NCBI GenBank assembly: GCA_946409935.1
Contig: CAMJYG010000013.1
Coordinates: 1 to 48,158, forward strand
Origin: an uncultured Clostridium sp.
Lineage (GTDB): Bacteria; Bacillota; Clostridia; TANB77; CAG-508
Reading direction: 5' to 3'
DNA: 48,158 nucleotides
Shown: piece after piece, positions 13,956-24,112 of the stretch
Numbering within the stretch: position 1 is the first letter of the stretch
Layout of the letters: every line of letters starts with the position of its first letter
Notes under the pieces: model-generated
What the model was told of the DNA's origin: nothing
Seen by the model: only the letters and a program-made list of their open reading frames with translations
Database searches by the model: none
Program-made: the position numbers and the translations under genes

Positions 13956-14720
13956 TTATTTTACTTTTATAGTCTTATATCTAATATAAGAAACTATTCC
14001 AATAACTGCTAAAACAATTGCAAAAATACCAACCCATGTTTCTACACCTGCTTTAGGTAATATTTTTGAATTTGATATAGTAGCTTTTCCACTAGCTTCA
14101 GATGTTTTTTCTGTTTCTTGCTCTGGTAATGTTTCTGCATCTTCAAATAAATCTGTTGTTTTTTGTGATTCTTCAGTTTTAGATTCCTCTCCGTTTTCTT
14201 CAACATTACCTTGTGTTGGATTACTATTATTTCCTGTTTCTTCAGAATTTGAATTATCTTCAATTGTAACAGTTATACTTTTTCCAGTTGCAATGGTTTC
14301 TGAGTTATTCTCAGCAAGGCTGTCCACAGCTATGTCACTTACAGAAATTGCAGCAGTTGCTCCTTTTGTTGCTGTATCTTTTACTTTAAAATTCCAAACA
14401 TACACATTTGTTGATGTTATAGTTTCTTCTGTATTACACATTAAATCTATATCATCGCTAGTTCCTAAATTAATAAAATTAGAATCATTTATATTTGAAC
14501 TAGTCAATTCTAAAATATTTTTGTCATAATTAAAAGTAATACCTGTTGCTCCATTTATGCCTTCTGCACAATTTAAAGACAATGTAACTGAAAATGTATC
14601 TCCTGGTTTTACTGTTGTACTACTTGGAGTCAAAGTAGCAGTTGCACTTGCAGCTTGTACTACTGAAAAACTTGCTAATATAATAGCAATACTTATAAAT
14701 AAAATAGCTATTTTCTTCAA
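13956..14720 (-). CDS. Cohesin-like cell-wall-anchored protein
   Basis: 254 residues. A signal peptide (about 1-23, ending VVQAAS) is followed by a cohesin-like domain (about 30-150: VKPGDTFSVTLSLNCAEGIN, TFNYDKNILEL), the kind that binds dockerins in cellulosome-like complexes. A Ser/Glu/Thr-rich linker follows, then a sortase-type signal LPKAG, a membrane helix and a basic tail (RYKTIKVK). LPKAG is a variant of LPXTG. Start: I prefer TTG at 14720, eight bases after AGGAGG; the GTG at 14729 overlaps that ribosome site. It is flanked by repeat families A and B. A single cohesin with no other cellulosome gene nearby could also be a general surface adhesion domain. Confidence 0.75.
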   Translation of the reverse strand: MKKIAILFISIAIILASFSVVQAASATATLTPSSTTVKPGDTFSVTLSLNCAEGINGATGITFNYDKNILELTSSNINDSNFINLGTSDDIDLMCNTEETITSTNVYVWNFKVKDTATKGATAAISVSDIAVDSLAENNSETIATGKSITVTIEDNSNSEETGNNSNPTQGNVEENGEESKTEESQKTTDLFEDAETLPEQETEKTSEASGKATISNSKILPKAGVETWVGIFAIVLAVIGIVSYIRYKTIKVK

Positions 14721-15093
14721 TATACTCACCTCCTATCATATTATCGTCTATTAAAACATTTTTTCTATATTATTATTCCAAAAATAAAAATATAAAAATT
14801 TTTTACTTATTCATATTATATTTTATATATTATCTTAAAAAATTTCAATATAATATATACTTAGAATATATTAGAAAAAAATTTAACGTTACGGATATAG
14901 CGATTTTAACTTATATTAAATTTATATTACATTTTAATATTATAACTATTTTCTCTTTATAATTTGTTCCATACACTTTTTTCGCATAGAAAATTTCCGT
15001 ACAACGCTTATGGCGAAGCCCTTTTTATACAATAGGAAATGGTTACTTTCCTATTGTATAAAACGTAAGCATGCGCAAGCAATTACAATTTTT
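14721..15093. other. Gene-free gap with a family B repeat
   Basis: About 370 bp. The part next to the cohesin gene is very AT-rich and presumably holds its promoter. The rest is mainly the family B repeat, which sits just downstream of the YhaN-like gene. Confidence 0.5.
14962..15065. repeat. Family B hairpin repeat, copy 1
   Basis: Contains the conserved block CAACGCTTATGGCGAAGCCC, then the inverted repeat TATACAATAGGAAA (15026-15039) / TTTCCTATTGTATA (15047-15060), flanked by T and A runs. It could act as a bidirectional terminator. Similar copies lie at 25994-26041, 35930-36010, 37905-38008 and 39618-39722. Confidence 0.75.
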
Positions 15094-17028
15094 TTATAAT
15101 TTAACTACATTAAAATTAATTTCATTATCTTTTAAAATATTTTTTTCCCTTTCTGTACACGTCAAAATGATAATTTGGTGTTCTTTATATTTTTCGCTAA
15201 TATATTTTAAGGCATTTGTAAGCCTATTAGAGTCATAATAAGCAAAAACTTCATCTAAAATAATCGGCATTTTTTCGTCGGACAACTCTTCAACCATAGA
15301 AAGCCTTAGCGAAAGATACATTTGATCTATTGTTCCAATACTTAGTTTTGATGCCATTTCATAATTTCCATTTTCAAGTTCCACTAATAATCCTTCACTA
15401 TCATTTAATGCAACATTTTTATACTTTCCTTCTGTTATTTTAAATATATTCTCAGATAAATTTTGTGTAAATTTAGGCGTTACGGAATTTTTCATTTTTT
15501 CGTAAGCATTTTCTAATGCACTTTTTGCAATTTCAATACTTCTATCAAATTTTTTTAAATCTAAATATTTATTTTTATTTAAAAATAATTCTTCTTCAAT
15601 TTTAGATAAATTATCTAGTTGTGGTTCTATATTTTTTTTATCTAAATCCAATGTGTGTAATTCTATTTTTTTATTATTAATTTTATTTTGTAAATTTTCA
15701 ATTTCTAAATTAATATTTTCAAAATTAATTAATTTATTTATTTCTTCATTTTCAATTTTATTTCGAAAAGAATTTTTTATTTTTTCTTTTTCCAGATTTA
15801 TTTTTAAATTAAAATTATTTTTTAATTTATTTGTTTCATCTTCAATTTCGCTATTATTTTTTTCTAAAATATTTATTTGATTTTCTAAATTTTTTATTTC
15901 AAAATTTATTTTTTCCTCACTATTTTTTTTGATTTTTTCTTCTTTTTTTATTTTATTTTTTTTATCATTTAAAAAAATAAAATAAAAAATTAAAAACGTT
16001 GGTACTGTAAGAAGGAAAATATATTTGATATAATTATTTATATAAATAAATTGTAAAATATTAATTATTAATAATAATATGAAAAATAAAATTAATTTTT
16101 TATTTAATTTATTTTTTATTTTTTTATTTTTTTCTATTTTTTTATCAAAAATATTTATATTATTATTTTTTATTTCTTCAATTTCTTTTTTTATTGAATT
16201 TATTTTTTCTTGATTATTATTTTTAATATTTTCTTTTATAATTATTTTCTCTTTTTCGATTTTTTCTTTTTCATCTATTAATTTTATTTCTTTTAAAAAG
16301 TTAATTTTATTTTCTAAATTATTAATTTCAATAATTAATTTGTTTTTTTCCTCTTCAATATTATATTTAGTATTTTCAAATTTTTCCAAATTCACTTTTT
16401 GTTGTTCTAATTCTTGTATGTTTTTTTGAATAATATTAATTGGCTTTTCCCTAGACCTTTCTGTACCAATTTCTTCTAATTTACGTCTTTCTATTCTATC
16501 AATCGTTCTTTTATAAGATACATTATCATCTCCTGTTCCTACCAAATTTGCAATTTTTTGAATTAAAATATTCTGTTCTTGTTTTTCTAATTTTACCTCT
16601 TGTTGATTTATTACAATAGTTGATAAAAATAATTCTTCATCAACTCCTGTTTGTTCATAAAAAAACTCATTTCCCTTATTTTTATCAATATTAAATTCTT
16701 TTGAAATATCTTCCATATTTTCATTAAATATTTTAGGATTTTTTTTTCTAAAATCTCTAAAAATTTCATATTTATTTTTATTATCTAATTCATACTCTAA
16801 TTTACCAGAAAACTCTTCCCCAGACCATGGAGTGTATTTTTCGAAATCTGAAAATTCTTTACCTTTTTTATTTTTAGAAATTCCATAAAAAGAATTAATT
16901 ATAAATTTTAAAAGTGTTGATTTTCCAGACTCATTTTCTCCATAAATAATATTTATATTATCTTTTAAATTAATTTCTTTATCTTTTAATTTTCCATAGG
17001 AATTTATTTTGATTTTATTTATCTTCAA
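15094..17028 (-). CDS. YhaN/SbcC-like SMC-type ATPase
   Basis: 644 residues. The N-terminal P-loop GENESGKS (30-37) and C-terminal signature LSIGTIDQMYLSLRL with Walker B PIILDEVFAYYD form an ABC-type head like SbcC/Rad50. Between them lies a coiled coil of about 400 residues, very rich in Lys, Asn, Glu and Ile. In its middle (about 310-355) there are two hydrophobic segments that look like membrane helices, as seen in the YhaN branch and not in SbcC. It sits 61 nt after the phosphoesterase gene and surely shares its transcript. The pair probably processes DNA ends; membrane attachment is inferred. It is shorter than B. subtilis YhaN. Confidence 0.82.
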   Translation of the reverse strand: MKINKIKINSYGKLKDKEINLKDNINIIYGENESGKSTLLKFIINSFYGISKNKKGKEFSDFEKYTPWSGEEFSGKLEYELDNKNKYEIFRDFRKKNPKIFNENMEDISKEFNIDKNKGNEFFYEQTGVDEELFLSTIVINQQEVKLEKQEQNILIQKIANLVGTGDDNVSYKRTIDRIERRKLEEIGTERSREKPINIIQKNIQELEQQKVNLEKFENTKYNIEEEKNKLIIEINNLENKINFLKEIKLIDEKEKIEKEKIIIKENIKNNNQEKINSIKKEIEEIKNNNINIFDKKIEKNKKIKNKLNKKLILFFILLLIINILQFIYINNYIKYIFLLTVPTFLIFYFIFLNDKKNKIKKEEKIKKNSEEKINFEIKNLENQINILEKNNSEIEDETNKLKNNFNLKINLEKEKIKNSFRNKIENEEINKLINFENINLEIENLQNKINNKKIELHTLDLDKKNIEPQLDNLSKIEEELFLNKNKYLDLKKFDRSIEIAKSALENAYEKMKNSVTPKFTQNLSENIFKITEGKYKNVALNDSEGLLVELENGNYEMASKLSIGTIDQMYLSLRLSMVEELSDEKMPIILDEVFAYYDSNRLTNALKYISEKYKEHQIIILTCTEREKNILKDNEINFNVVKL

Positions 17029-17089
17029 ATTTATTATCCTTCCCTTCTAAAATCCTTGTATAATTGTTTTTTATACTTTTTGCATAATT

Positions 17090-18175
17090 TTATTCTAAAG
17101 CTTCAAATCCTATCTCTATTGCTTTTTCAATAATTTCTTTTTCTTCATCTGTTATATTTTCTGAATTTAATTTATTAAGCATTTCTTGTGCAAATAATCC
17201 TTTTAATGTATTTTCATTTTTAATTTTATCTAAATCAATTGCTAATTTTGTAAAATCCTTTATTTTAATAATTCTATCATTAATAATAAATTTTAATATT
17301 TCATAAATATTTATTTCAAAATTTCTTTTTCCCTCTAATATTATTTTTATATATTCATTATTTTTTATTTCTAAAGAATTTATTTTTTCAATTAACTCTT
17401 CTTTAGAATTCAATTCTGAAATATCTAAATTTATAATTTTAAACTCTTCTTCATCAAGAGGTATAAAGTTTAATTTTATTGTTCCTTTTTCAATTTCTCC
17501 AACTATCATTCCATGTTCTCCAAGTTCATCAAACCCAAGAGATAATGTCGAGCCCGGATATACAATATTTTGATTTATTTCTGCATTATAATCTAATTTA
17601 TGAATGTGACCTAATGCTATATAGTCAAATCCTTTTTCTTTTAACATCTTTTTAGACATCGAATTATATTGTTTTTCCTCAATTGACGCTCCATCTATAG
17701 TTCCATGTATATTAAAAATATTTATTTTATTTTTATTTTCTATTTCAAAATTTTCTATACCACAATTTGTACAATAAAAATCATTAAATCCAAAACCATA
17801 TATATCTGCTTCTTCTGTTTCTACCTTTTCTATTTTTGATTTAAATATTTTAACATTTTTATTCCATTCAAACTTATTATAATATGAATTTTTAATATAT
17901 GGATCATGATTTCCTGGGCTTATAAATATTTTTGTATCTGCAATTTCTTTAAATAAATTATTTAAATATTCTATAGTTGATTGTTTTACATATTGATGTT
18001 CATATAAATCCCCAGAAATAAATAAATATTCTATTTTATTTTCTTTTATATATTCTATTATTTTTTTTAAAACTTTTCTCTGTTCTAATCTTCTTAAATC
18101 TCCCATAATATCTTTATCTGAAAGATTAACAAAAGGACTATCTAAATGCATATCTGCTATATGTATAAATTTCAT
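17090..18175 (-). CDS. YhaO/SbcD-like metallophosphoesterase (DNA nuclease)
   Basis: 361 residues with all calcineurin-type metal motifs: HIADMHLD near the start, GDLYEH, GNHDPY, and GHIHKLD. This is the nuclease partner of an SbcC/YhaN-type ATPase, encoded next. Start: ATG at 18175. An in-frame ATG ten codons earlier lies within the ribosome site AAGAAAGGGATG, so it is unlikely. That ribosome site is the end of a family C repeat (18191-18342), so the repeat probably supplies the leader of the operon. Confidence 0.87.
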   Translation of the reverse strand: MKFIHIADMHLDSPFVNLSDKDIMGDLRRLEQRKVLKKIIEYIKENKIEYLFISGDLYEHQYVKQSTIEYLNNLFKEIADTKIFISPGNHDPYIKNSYYNKFEWNKNVKIFKSKIEKVETEEADIYGFGFNDFYCTNCGIENFEIENKNKINIFNIHGTIDGASIEEKQYNSMSKKMLKEKGFDYIALGHIHKLDYNAEINQNIVYPGSTLSLGFDELGEHGMIVGEIEKGTIKLNFIPLDEEEFKIINLDISELNSKEELIEKINSLEIKNNEYIKIILEGKRNFEINIYEILKFIINDRIIKIKDFTKLAIDLDKIKNENTLKGLFAQEMLNKLNSENITDEEKEIIEKAIEIGFEALE

Positions 18176-18190
18176 AATTACAATCATCCC

Positions 18191-18342
18191 TTTCTTAAGG
18201 CACAAATCTGGTTGAAAAAAAATTAAATTTTGACAATGCTCAGACTGTTAAGGCTTTGCTTGTTACAGCGTCAGTATACCTTGTGTAAACCGCGTTTTAA
18301 ATATAATATAACGCAGTCAAAATTGTAATTATTTTTCAACCT
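18191..18342. repeat. Family C repeat, copy 1
   Basis: Ends are inverted: GGTTGAAAAA...TTAAATTTTGAC (18210-18234) and GTCAAAATTGTAATTATTTTTCAACC (from about 18316). Its left side includes the sequence up to the ribosome site of the phosphoesterase gene. It is nearly identical over much of its length to the copy at 44970-45122. Confidence 0.8.
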
Positions 18343-18619
18343 TTACTCCTTGCAAATATTATTTTAATATGTTATAGTCTTTACAGATAATAAGGTTAAT
18401 TACTTTAAATGTGATTGCCACTTGGATAATCAAAAATTTAGCATTTCTGAGTACCAGTCAGAAATGCTTTTTACTTTTTCTGAATTTACCTTATTATCAT
18501 AAAAGTATTCTACTATAATTTTTATTTTTTTTCAAGAGTTCTTGCGAAAATATTTTCGCAACTGTTAGAGTTCGATAATAACATAAAAGCATACTAGAAA
18601 ACTCTAATATGCTTTAATT
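18206..18619. other. Gap with repeat C and a candidate small RNA
   Basis: Between the phosphoesterase and TraG-like genes. It holds the family C repeat (to 18342), then a structured stretch at about 18386-18498. The rest shows nothing clear. Confidence 0.5.
18386..18498 (+). ncRNA. Candidate small structured RNA
   Basis: A closing stem GATAATAAGGT (18386-18396) / ACCTTATTATC (18488-18498) surrounds a short hairpin (TGATT...AATCA, about 18412-18432) and a strong hairpin GCATTTCTGA (18441-18450) / TCAGAAATGC (18458-18467) followed by TTTT. On the plus strand, TTGCAA (18353) and TATAGT (18373) are spaced 14 nt or more apart and resemble a promoter. No known riboswitch core is recognised. Strand is uncertain; it could also be terminators of converging transcripts. 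Confidence 0.35.
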
Positions 18620-20636
18620 TTATTCTTCATCCATTGGTCCAAACAACTCATCAAATTTTGCTTCAAGTTCTTTTTGCAAATCATAAGCCTCATCATCTGT
18701 ATCTTGAGGCAAAACAGGTGCAAAATTATCATTAACATTTTTACTAACATCCTTACTTGAAAAAGATAAATCTTCAAAATTATTTTTTTCTGTTTTTGTC
18801 TGTGTATCTTCTTCTTTTTTAGGTTCATCATCAAATAAATCGTCCAAAGATTCCACATTTAGATTTTGTTCTTTCTGGTCATCTTTATCTTCTGTCCATG
18901 GATTATATGGATTATATTTTCTCCATGTTCCTCTATCAATCTCTCCGATATCATTATGGCTTATTTCACATTCTCTCATTTTCTTAGCCATTGGATGTTT
19001 AAAATAATAAAACTTATTTGCTTTAACAGGTTTAATACCTTTTTCAAAAATAATACACAAGTCATTGTCTAGTCTACGAAGTTCATCTGGTGTCATTAAT
19101 GCTCTAGCCATTACTTGGTCAGAAACGCTCTTTCCTGTTTTCCAGTTTTGTCTGTCTCTATTTACAGATGTGCTATCTCTTTCAATTGTTTTTTCACCTA
19201 ATTGCTTCGAAAAATATTCCACAGTTTTATATGAGTTACTTCCTAAAAATACGTGTGTATCACAGTTACCCATTATTGTTTCATAAGATTTTTCGTATAC
19301 CGCCTCAAGTTGGTCTACGTTTTGTAGTATTACACTAAATGATATTTTTCTACTTCTTGATGTTGATATTTTTTTATCAAAATCTGGTATTTTTCCTATA
19401 TTTGCAAACTCATCTAGTATGAAAAATGTTTGTTCTTTTAAAGCTCCACCATTTAAGTCTGCATAGTCATATAATTGTTGTATCATTTGTGAGAAGAAAA
19501 TAGTAAGCAAGAAATCATAAGCTGTATGTGTATCTGAAGAAATAACATATACTGCAGTTTTCTTATTTCCAATTTCCTCAAAATCTATTGTATCTGTTGA
19601 TGTTAATTCTGCAATTTCTTTTGAGTCAAATTTTCCAAGCTTAGATTGCAATGAGCTTAGAATTGAACCATATGTTTTTTCTGGTGCAATCTCAATTGAT
19701 TTATAATACATTCTTGCTGGGTGGTCATATGGTAATTGACTTATTAATTCTGTAAGTAAGTTACTTCCTCCATTAGTATTTGCAGCTCTTACCAATTCCG
19801 CACAACTTGCAAGGTTTTGCTCTTCATCAGGTCTTGTCGCTATTAAGTAATAAATTAAAGCTTTTAATAACATTTCAGCCATATCATCCCAGTAAGGGTC
19901 ATTACTTCCGCCTTCAGATTTTTGTCCTTTTACTATAGTGTTTGCAATAACGTCAACATCTAACTCTGAAGATATATGCATTAGTGGGTTATATCCATCA
20001 CTATATTGTGGTCTAACCAAATTTAATACTTTTATATCATAGCCATTTTGTTTTAGAAATCCTGCTGTTCTATCATATAATTCTCCTTTAGGATCTGTAA
20101 ATACATAAGAACCTAACATCTGATAAGCATTTGGAATAGAATATGATGCAGATTTACCAGAACCAGAACCGTCCAACTACTAGAACATTTACGTTTCCTC
20201 TTTTATCAACTGGCAAATAATTATTTTCAGCTAAAATAATTCCTTTATCTTTATTTAAAATTTGGTATTGTTCTCCTCTTTGGCTCCAATCACTTGAACC
20301 ATGCTCAATATCTGTATATTCATTTTTAGGCGCTGACCTTACAAAACCTATAAAGAAGAATATTGAATAAAAAATTGTCGTTACTAATAAAGTTGAAAAA
20401 TATGTTCCTAAAATATCCTTTTCAAATATTTTACCAATTGTACCAAATGGATCTGTTATTGATTCCCCAAATGTACTAAAAAAAACTGGTAATTCCATTC
20501 TACCATTTAGTCCTGCCATATGTGAACTATAAGAAAATGGCACAACAAATACTATGGCTATAACTATCCATAGTATTGCATAAACTATAAAATTTTTTCT
20601 ATTCTTTTTTATTGCTCCTTGTATTTTATAATGCAT
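18620..20636 (-). CDS. VirD4/TraG-type coupling protein, read through a +1 shift at CGG
   Basis: The joined product is 671 residues. The N-terminal 150 residues have two membrane helices. The P-loop is split: zero frame gives NVLVVGRFWFW and a stop, while skipping the C of CGG (20169-20171) gives VVGGSGSGKSASYSIP. Next come FTDPKGELYD, ILDEFANIGKIPDFDKKIS (Walker B) and SRKISFSVILQNVDQLEAVY, all typical of type IV coupling ATPases, which feed DNA or protein to a secretion channel. The C-terminus is acidic. Start: ATG at 20636, eight bases after GAAGG; the GTG at 20645 overlaps that site. No relaxase or other channel genes are nearby, so this may be a remnant or a dispersed part of an integrative element. 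Confidence 0.88.
20168..20171 (-). other. CGGT recoding site in the TraG-like gene
   Basis: In-frame CGG after GGA. Skipping C yields GGT (Gly) and completes the Walker A motif GGSGSGKS. Zero-frame reading ends four codons later at TAA. Confidence 0.87.
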
Positions 20637-20659
20637 TATTTTCACCTTCTTTTGTATTT

Positions 20660-20821
20660 TTATTCTGTTCTATCTTTTTCTTCTTTTCTATTTGGCACTA
20701 ATTGAATTGTTATTTCGCCTAATTCATCAAAATATTTTTTATTTTTTTCCATATCCTCAAATCCAACTACACAATCAAAAGTTTTCTCAGGCGGCCAAAC
20801 AATCTTAATCGGTTCTGACAT
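20660..20821 (-). CDS. Small unknown protein (53 aa)
   Basis: A short frame, MSEPIKIVWPPEKTFDCVVG onward, ending KEEKDRTE. It has a good ribosome site (GGAGGAATTTGA before ATG), is 24 nt before the TraG-like start and 15 nt after the preceding gene, so it fits an operon. No membrane helix; family not recognised. Its conserved position between a 187-residue protein and the coupling protein suggests a small accessory protein. Confidence 0.65.
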   Translation of the reverse strand: MSEPIKIVWPPEKTFDCVVGFEDMEKNKKYFDELGEITIQLVPNRKEEKDRTE

Positions 20822-20836
20822 TCAAATTCCTCCTTA

Positions 20837-21400
20837 TTAATTGGTAAAATTAGGACTTCCCCCTACCAAATTAATTTTTCCGTTTTCATCTCTTATTTCG
20901 AATACAAAATAAGATTTATGTGGCTTTAACTTGCATTTTCCTTTTACTTCATTTGTTTTTTCATCAAAATATAATATTGGCTTTACTTCTTCTGTAGTTT
21001 CAGGGTCTATAATTGATATAGGTCGCTTTAAATTAGGAGTATAACTAACATCTCTATACTCTTCATTTTTTTCAGGATATATTGTTTCAAATCTAAAAGG
21101 CATTGGCTTTTTTGATATTCTTATTTTGTCCTTTTCCAAAATCCCATTATTAATAACAACTTTATCGGTAGCAAATGATAAAATAACAAGATGGTTACCA
21201 TCTTTTTGTGGTTCATTCACATAAAATGTTTTTCTGTTTGCCTTTCCTATTAATTCTTCAGTAAAATCTAATCTCTCTACCGTATATTTTGGAGATTGCT
21301 CAATATATTCTTTTTCTGTTTTATTTATTTGATATATTACTGTTTTTACACCTTCTGGATCTGTTATACTAAAGTGTTTACCTTGTATAGTAGTCTCCAT
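20837..21400 (-). CDS. Unknown soluble protein (187 aa)
   Basis: I do not recognise the family. It has no signal peptide or membrane helix. Its sequence suggests beta structure with repeated short strands (HLVILSFATDKVVINNG, KSYFVFEIRDENGKINLVGG). It is first of a tight three-gene run with the 53-residue protein and the TraG-like protein. Start ATG has GAAGAGGGGTG upstream. Confidence 0.6.
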   Translation of the reverse strand: METTIQGKHFSITDPEGVKTVIYQINKTEKEYIEQSPKYTVERLDFTEELIGKANRKTFYVNEPQKDGNHLVILSFATDKVVINNGILEKDKIRISKKPMPFRFETIYPEKNEEYRDVSYTPNLKRPISIIDPETTEEVKPILYFDEKTNEVKGKCKLKPHKSYFVFEIRDENGKINLVGGSPNFTN

Positions 21401-21508
21401 TGTTTACACCCCTCTTCTATGTTTTAATCCATAGTTCGTCTTTTGTTACATAACTATCATTAATTATAGCTAATTTTAGCCTTTTTGTCAATACATTTTT
21501 ATGTAAAT

Positions 21509-22396
21509 TTAGCATTTACTATTTCTTGGATTAAAATTTGATATTTTATTTAATTTTTCAAATATTGATTTCTCTTCATCCGTTAATACCTTAGGTACCA
21601 TGACTTTGACTTCTGCAACCAAGTCTCCTCTTTTTCCATTACCTATTTTATATCCCTTTCCAGGAATTCGAATTTTTTCACCACTTTGTATTCCTTGCGG
21701 TATATATATATTAGTTTCATCATCTATTGTTTGTATATTCGCCTTTGCTCCTAAAGCTGCTTCCCATGGTGTTAATAATAAGTCTGTATAAACATCACAA
21801 CCTTTTAATTTGAATTTTTTATCAGGTTCTATATTTATTTTTATAAATAAATCTCCATTTTTACCGCCATTTTTTCCTTCTTTTCCTTGTCCAATTAATC
21901 TTATTTTTTCCCCATTTTGTATTCCCTCTGGAATAGTTACTGTTATTGTCTTTCCTTTTCCTTCAGAATTTTTTATTGATATTTTTTTATTTAATCCATA
22001 AAATGCTTCTTGTATAGTTGTGTTTATTTCAGTTTCAACATTTTCTCCTTTTTGGGGATTTTTTTTATTTATGTCTTCATCTTTATTTTTTTCATTTTCA
22101 ATATTTCCTAAAAATATACTTAATATTGTACCTTTTTCTCCTTTTCCAGAGAAAGCTTTTTTATTTTTTTTATAATTTGAATTCCATACCCTATCATATT
22201 TTCTTTTTGATGATGGTACAGATAATGTTTTATATGCTTCATTTATATCTTTAATTCTTTCTTCTGCTAATCTATCTCCTACATTTAAATCTGGATGATA
22301 TTTTTTTGCTGCTTGTCTATATGCTACTTTTATTTCATCTATAGAAACATGATTTGTTTCCAAGCCCAATATTTTGTAATAATTTTTAAAAACCAT
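21509..22396 (-). CDS. DnaJ-family co-chaperone (CbpA-like)
   Basis: 295 residues. An N-terminal J domain (about 3-68) has the HPD tripeptide (KYHPDLN), which stimulates the ATPase of DnaK. The two C-terminal substrate-binding barrels follow (VTIPEGIQNGEKIRLIGQGKEG; IYIPQGIQSGEKIRIPGKGY). There is no cysteine zinc domain, so it is of the CbpA type and not a full DnaJ. The linker is short and charged instead of Gly/Phe-rich. Start: ATG at 22396, nine bases after GGGGAGG; upstream ATGs lie in or on the ribosome site. Confidence 0.9.
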   Translation of the reverse strand: MVFKNYYKILGLETNHVSIDEIKVAYRQAAKKYHPDLNVGDRLAEERIKDINEAYKTLSVPSSKRKYDRVWNSNYKKNKKAFSGKGEKGTILSIFLGNIENEKNKDEDINKKNPQKGENVETEINTTIQEAFYGLNKKISIKNSEGKGKTITVTIPEGIQNGEKIRLIGQGKEGKNGGKNGDLFIKINIEPDKKFKLKGCDVYTDLLLTPWEAALGAKANIQTIDDETNIYIPQGIQSGEKIRIPGKGYKIGNGKRGDLVAEVKVMVPKVLTDEEKSIFEKLNKISNFNPRNSKC

Positions 22397-22468
22397 TTTA
22401 AACATCCTCCCCAATAATAGGTAATTTTATTATAGCAAGAACAAATTGGAACGTCAATAAAATAGAAA

Positions 22469-22632
22469 AAAAATCCATAAAAAATTGTAACAGTTGTTAC
22501 AATTCACGGCTTGGTAATACACTAATAAAAAGCTAGTATATTAATATTTATCGAAAAATACTTATACATTAACATTTAAGATAATTATATATTTTTACTG
22601 AATTATAACATTACAATTTTTTATGGATTTTT
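22469..22632. repeat. Perfect 22-bp inverted repeats around a family A fragment
   Basis: AAAAATCCATAAAAAATTGT plus AA (22469-22490) recurs exactly inverted at 22611-22632, ending next to the murF stop. Between them is a family A-type end (GTTACAATTCACGGC, about 22496-22510) and AT-rich sequence. It probably ends the murF transcript as a long hairpin. Confidence 0.7.
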
Positions 22633-24025
22633 CTAAATACTGTTTATTATGTTTTCTGCTAATTCATAAAATTTCATAGCTTTAGAAGCTTTTAACCAAA
22701 CAACATCATTTGTTTTTACTAATTCCTTAATTGTGTTTACTATATCATCTTTATTTTCAAAATAATAAATATTATCTTTATTCATCCCCTCTAATTCAGC
22801 TTGTTTAACTATATATTTTGAATTTTCGCCACTACAAATTAAAATATCTATGTTATTTTTATAAACCTGTTTTCCAACTTGTTCATGTAAATCTTTTGAA
22901 TAATTACCTAATTCTAACATATCACCAATTATTGCTATTTTCTTATTACAATCTAATTTAGAAATATATTCTAAACCTGCTTTAACAGATTCCAAACTTG
23001 CATTATATGCATCATTTATTATTTTAACTCCATTTTTTTCTGTAATATCCATTCTTTTTTTGGTAAGCTCAAATTCTTCTATTCCTTTTAAAATTTTATC
23101 TGAATCAATCTTCAAAACCTCTCCAACAGTAACAGCACATAAAGCATTAATTACAAAATGATTTCCGCCAACAGGAACTTTTACTTTTTCATTCTTATCA
23201 TTTATTACACATGTAAATTCACTACCTGTATCATTTAAAACAATATTTTTAGCATTAACAAAACTTTTTTCATCTATTGCATAAGTATAAATTTTCATTT
23301 TGTCTTTATTCTCTTCATACCATTTATGTAGTAAATCATTATCGTTATTTATAATTACAGTCGGATTTTCTGTTCCTTCTAGTATTTCTAATTTAGCTTT
23401 TAAAATATTCTCTCTTGATCCCAAATTTCCAATATGAGAAGTTCCTATATTAGTTATAATACATATATCTGGTTTTGCAATATTGGTTAATAAGCTTATT
23501 TCTCCAAAATGGTTCATTCCCATTTCAACAACTAATGCTTCTTCATCTTTTAATTCTAAAATGGTAAATGGTAACCCAATATTATTATTATTATTTCCGT
23601 ATAGTTTTTAGTGTTTTATATTTTTGTGATACAACACTTGCTACTATATCTTTTGTACTTGTTTTTCCTACACTTCCTGTAACAGCTATTACTGGAATAT
23701 TATATAATTTTCTTTTTGCTTTTGCTATTTCATACAATGCCTTTAAAGTATCTTCCACTTTTATAATAATTTTATTAGGATATTTTTTTATATCTGTTTC
23801 AGAAATTTCAATATCTGAAACAATTACACCTTCAGCACCATTTTCTAATGCTTCTTTCCAAAAAATACTTCCTTTAAAATTTTCACCTTTTAGGCCAATA
23901 TATATATCCCCTTTTTTTATTTTTCTACTATCTTTAGCAAAGTTTTCACAGATTGTATTTTTGTTTCCATTTAATAATTTTCCACCTGTTACTTGTAAAA
24001 TATTTTCAACAGTTAAATTTCTCAT
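22633..24025 (-). CDS. murF: UDP-MurNAc-tripeptide-D-Ala-D-Ala ligase, read through a +1 shift at CGG
   Basis: MurF adds D-Ala-D-Ala to the peptidoglycan precursor in the cytoplasm. The first part has the Mur P-loop VTGSVGKTSTKDI; zero frame then ends at KTIRK. Skipping the C of CGG (23597-23599) continues through an asparagine run and IGLPFTILEL into EMGMNHFGEIS, HIGNLGS and NDAYNASLESV, all standard MurF motifs. The joined length is 463 residues, normal for the family. MurF is essential in walled bacteria, so a true disruption would be lethal unless another copy exists. Start ATG follows AGAAAGGAATGGTAG. A family C repeat lies just upstream. Confidence 0.93.
23596..23599 (-). other. CGGA recoding site in murF
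   Basis: In-frame CGG (codon 143) after ATA. Zero frame stops at TAA two codons later. Skipping C gives GGA (Gly), then a run of AAT codons and conserved MurF sequence. Confidence 0.87.
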
Positions 24026-24044
24026 TTTTTACTACCATTCCTTT

Positions 24045-24112
24045 CTAATACACAAATGAGTTTGAAAAAGAACTAAATTTTGCGTAGCAAAAATTGTAAT
24101 TATTTTTCAAAT
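24045..24112. repeat. Family C repeat, short copy
   Basis: Only the inverted ends remain: AGTTTGAAAAAGAACTAAAT and the complementary AATTGTAATTATTTTTCAAA, with a small loop. As with the other two copies it lies directly before the ribosome site of a minus-strand gene (murF). Confidence 0.6.
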
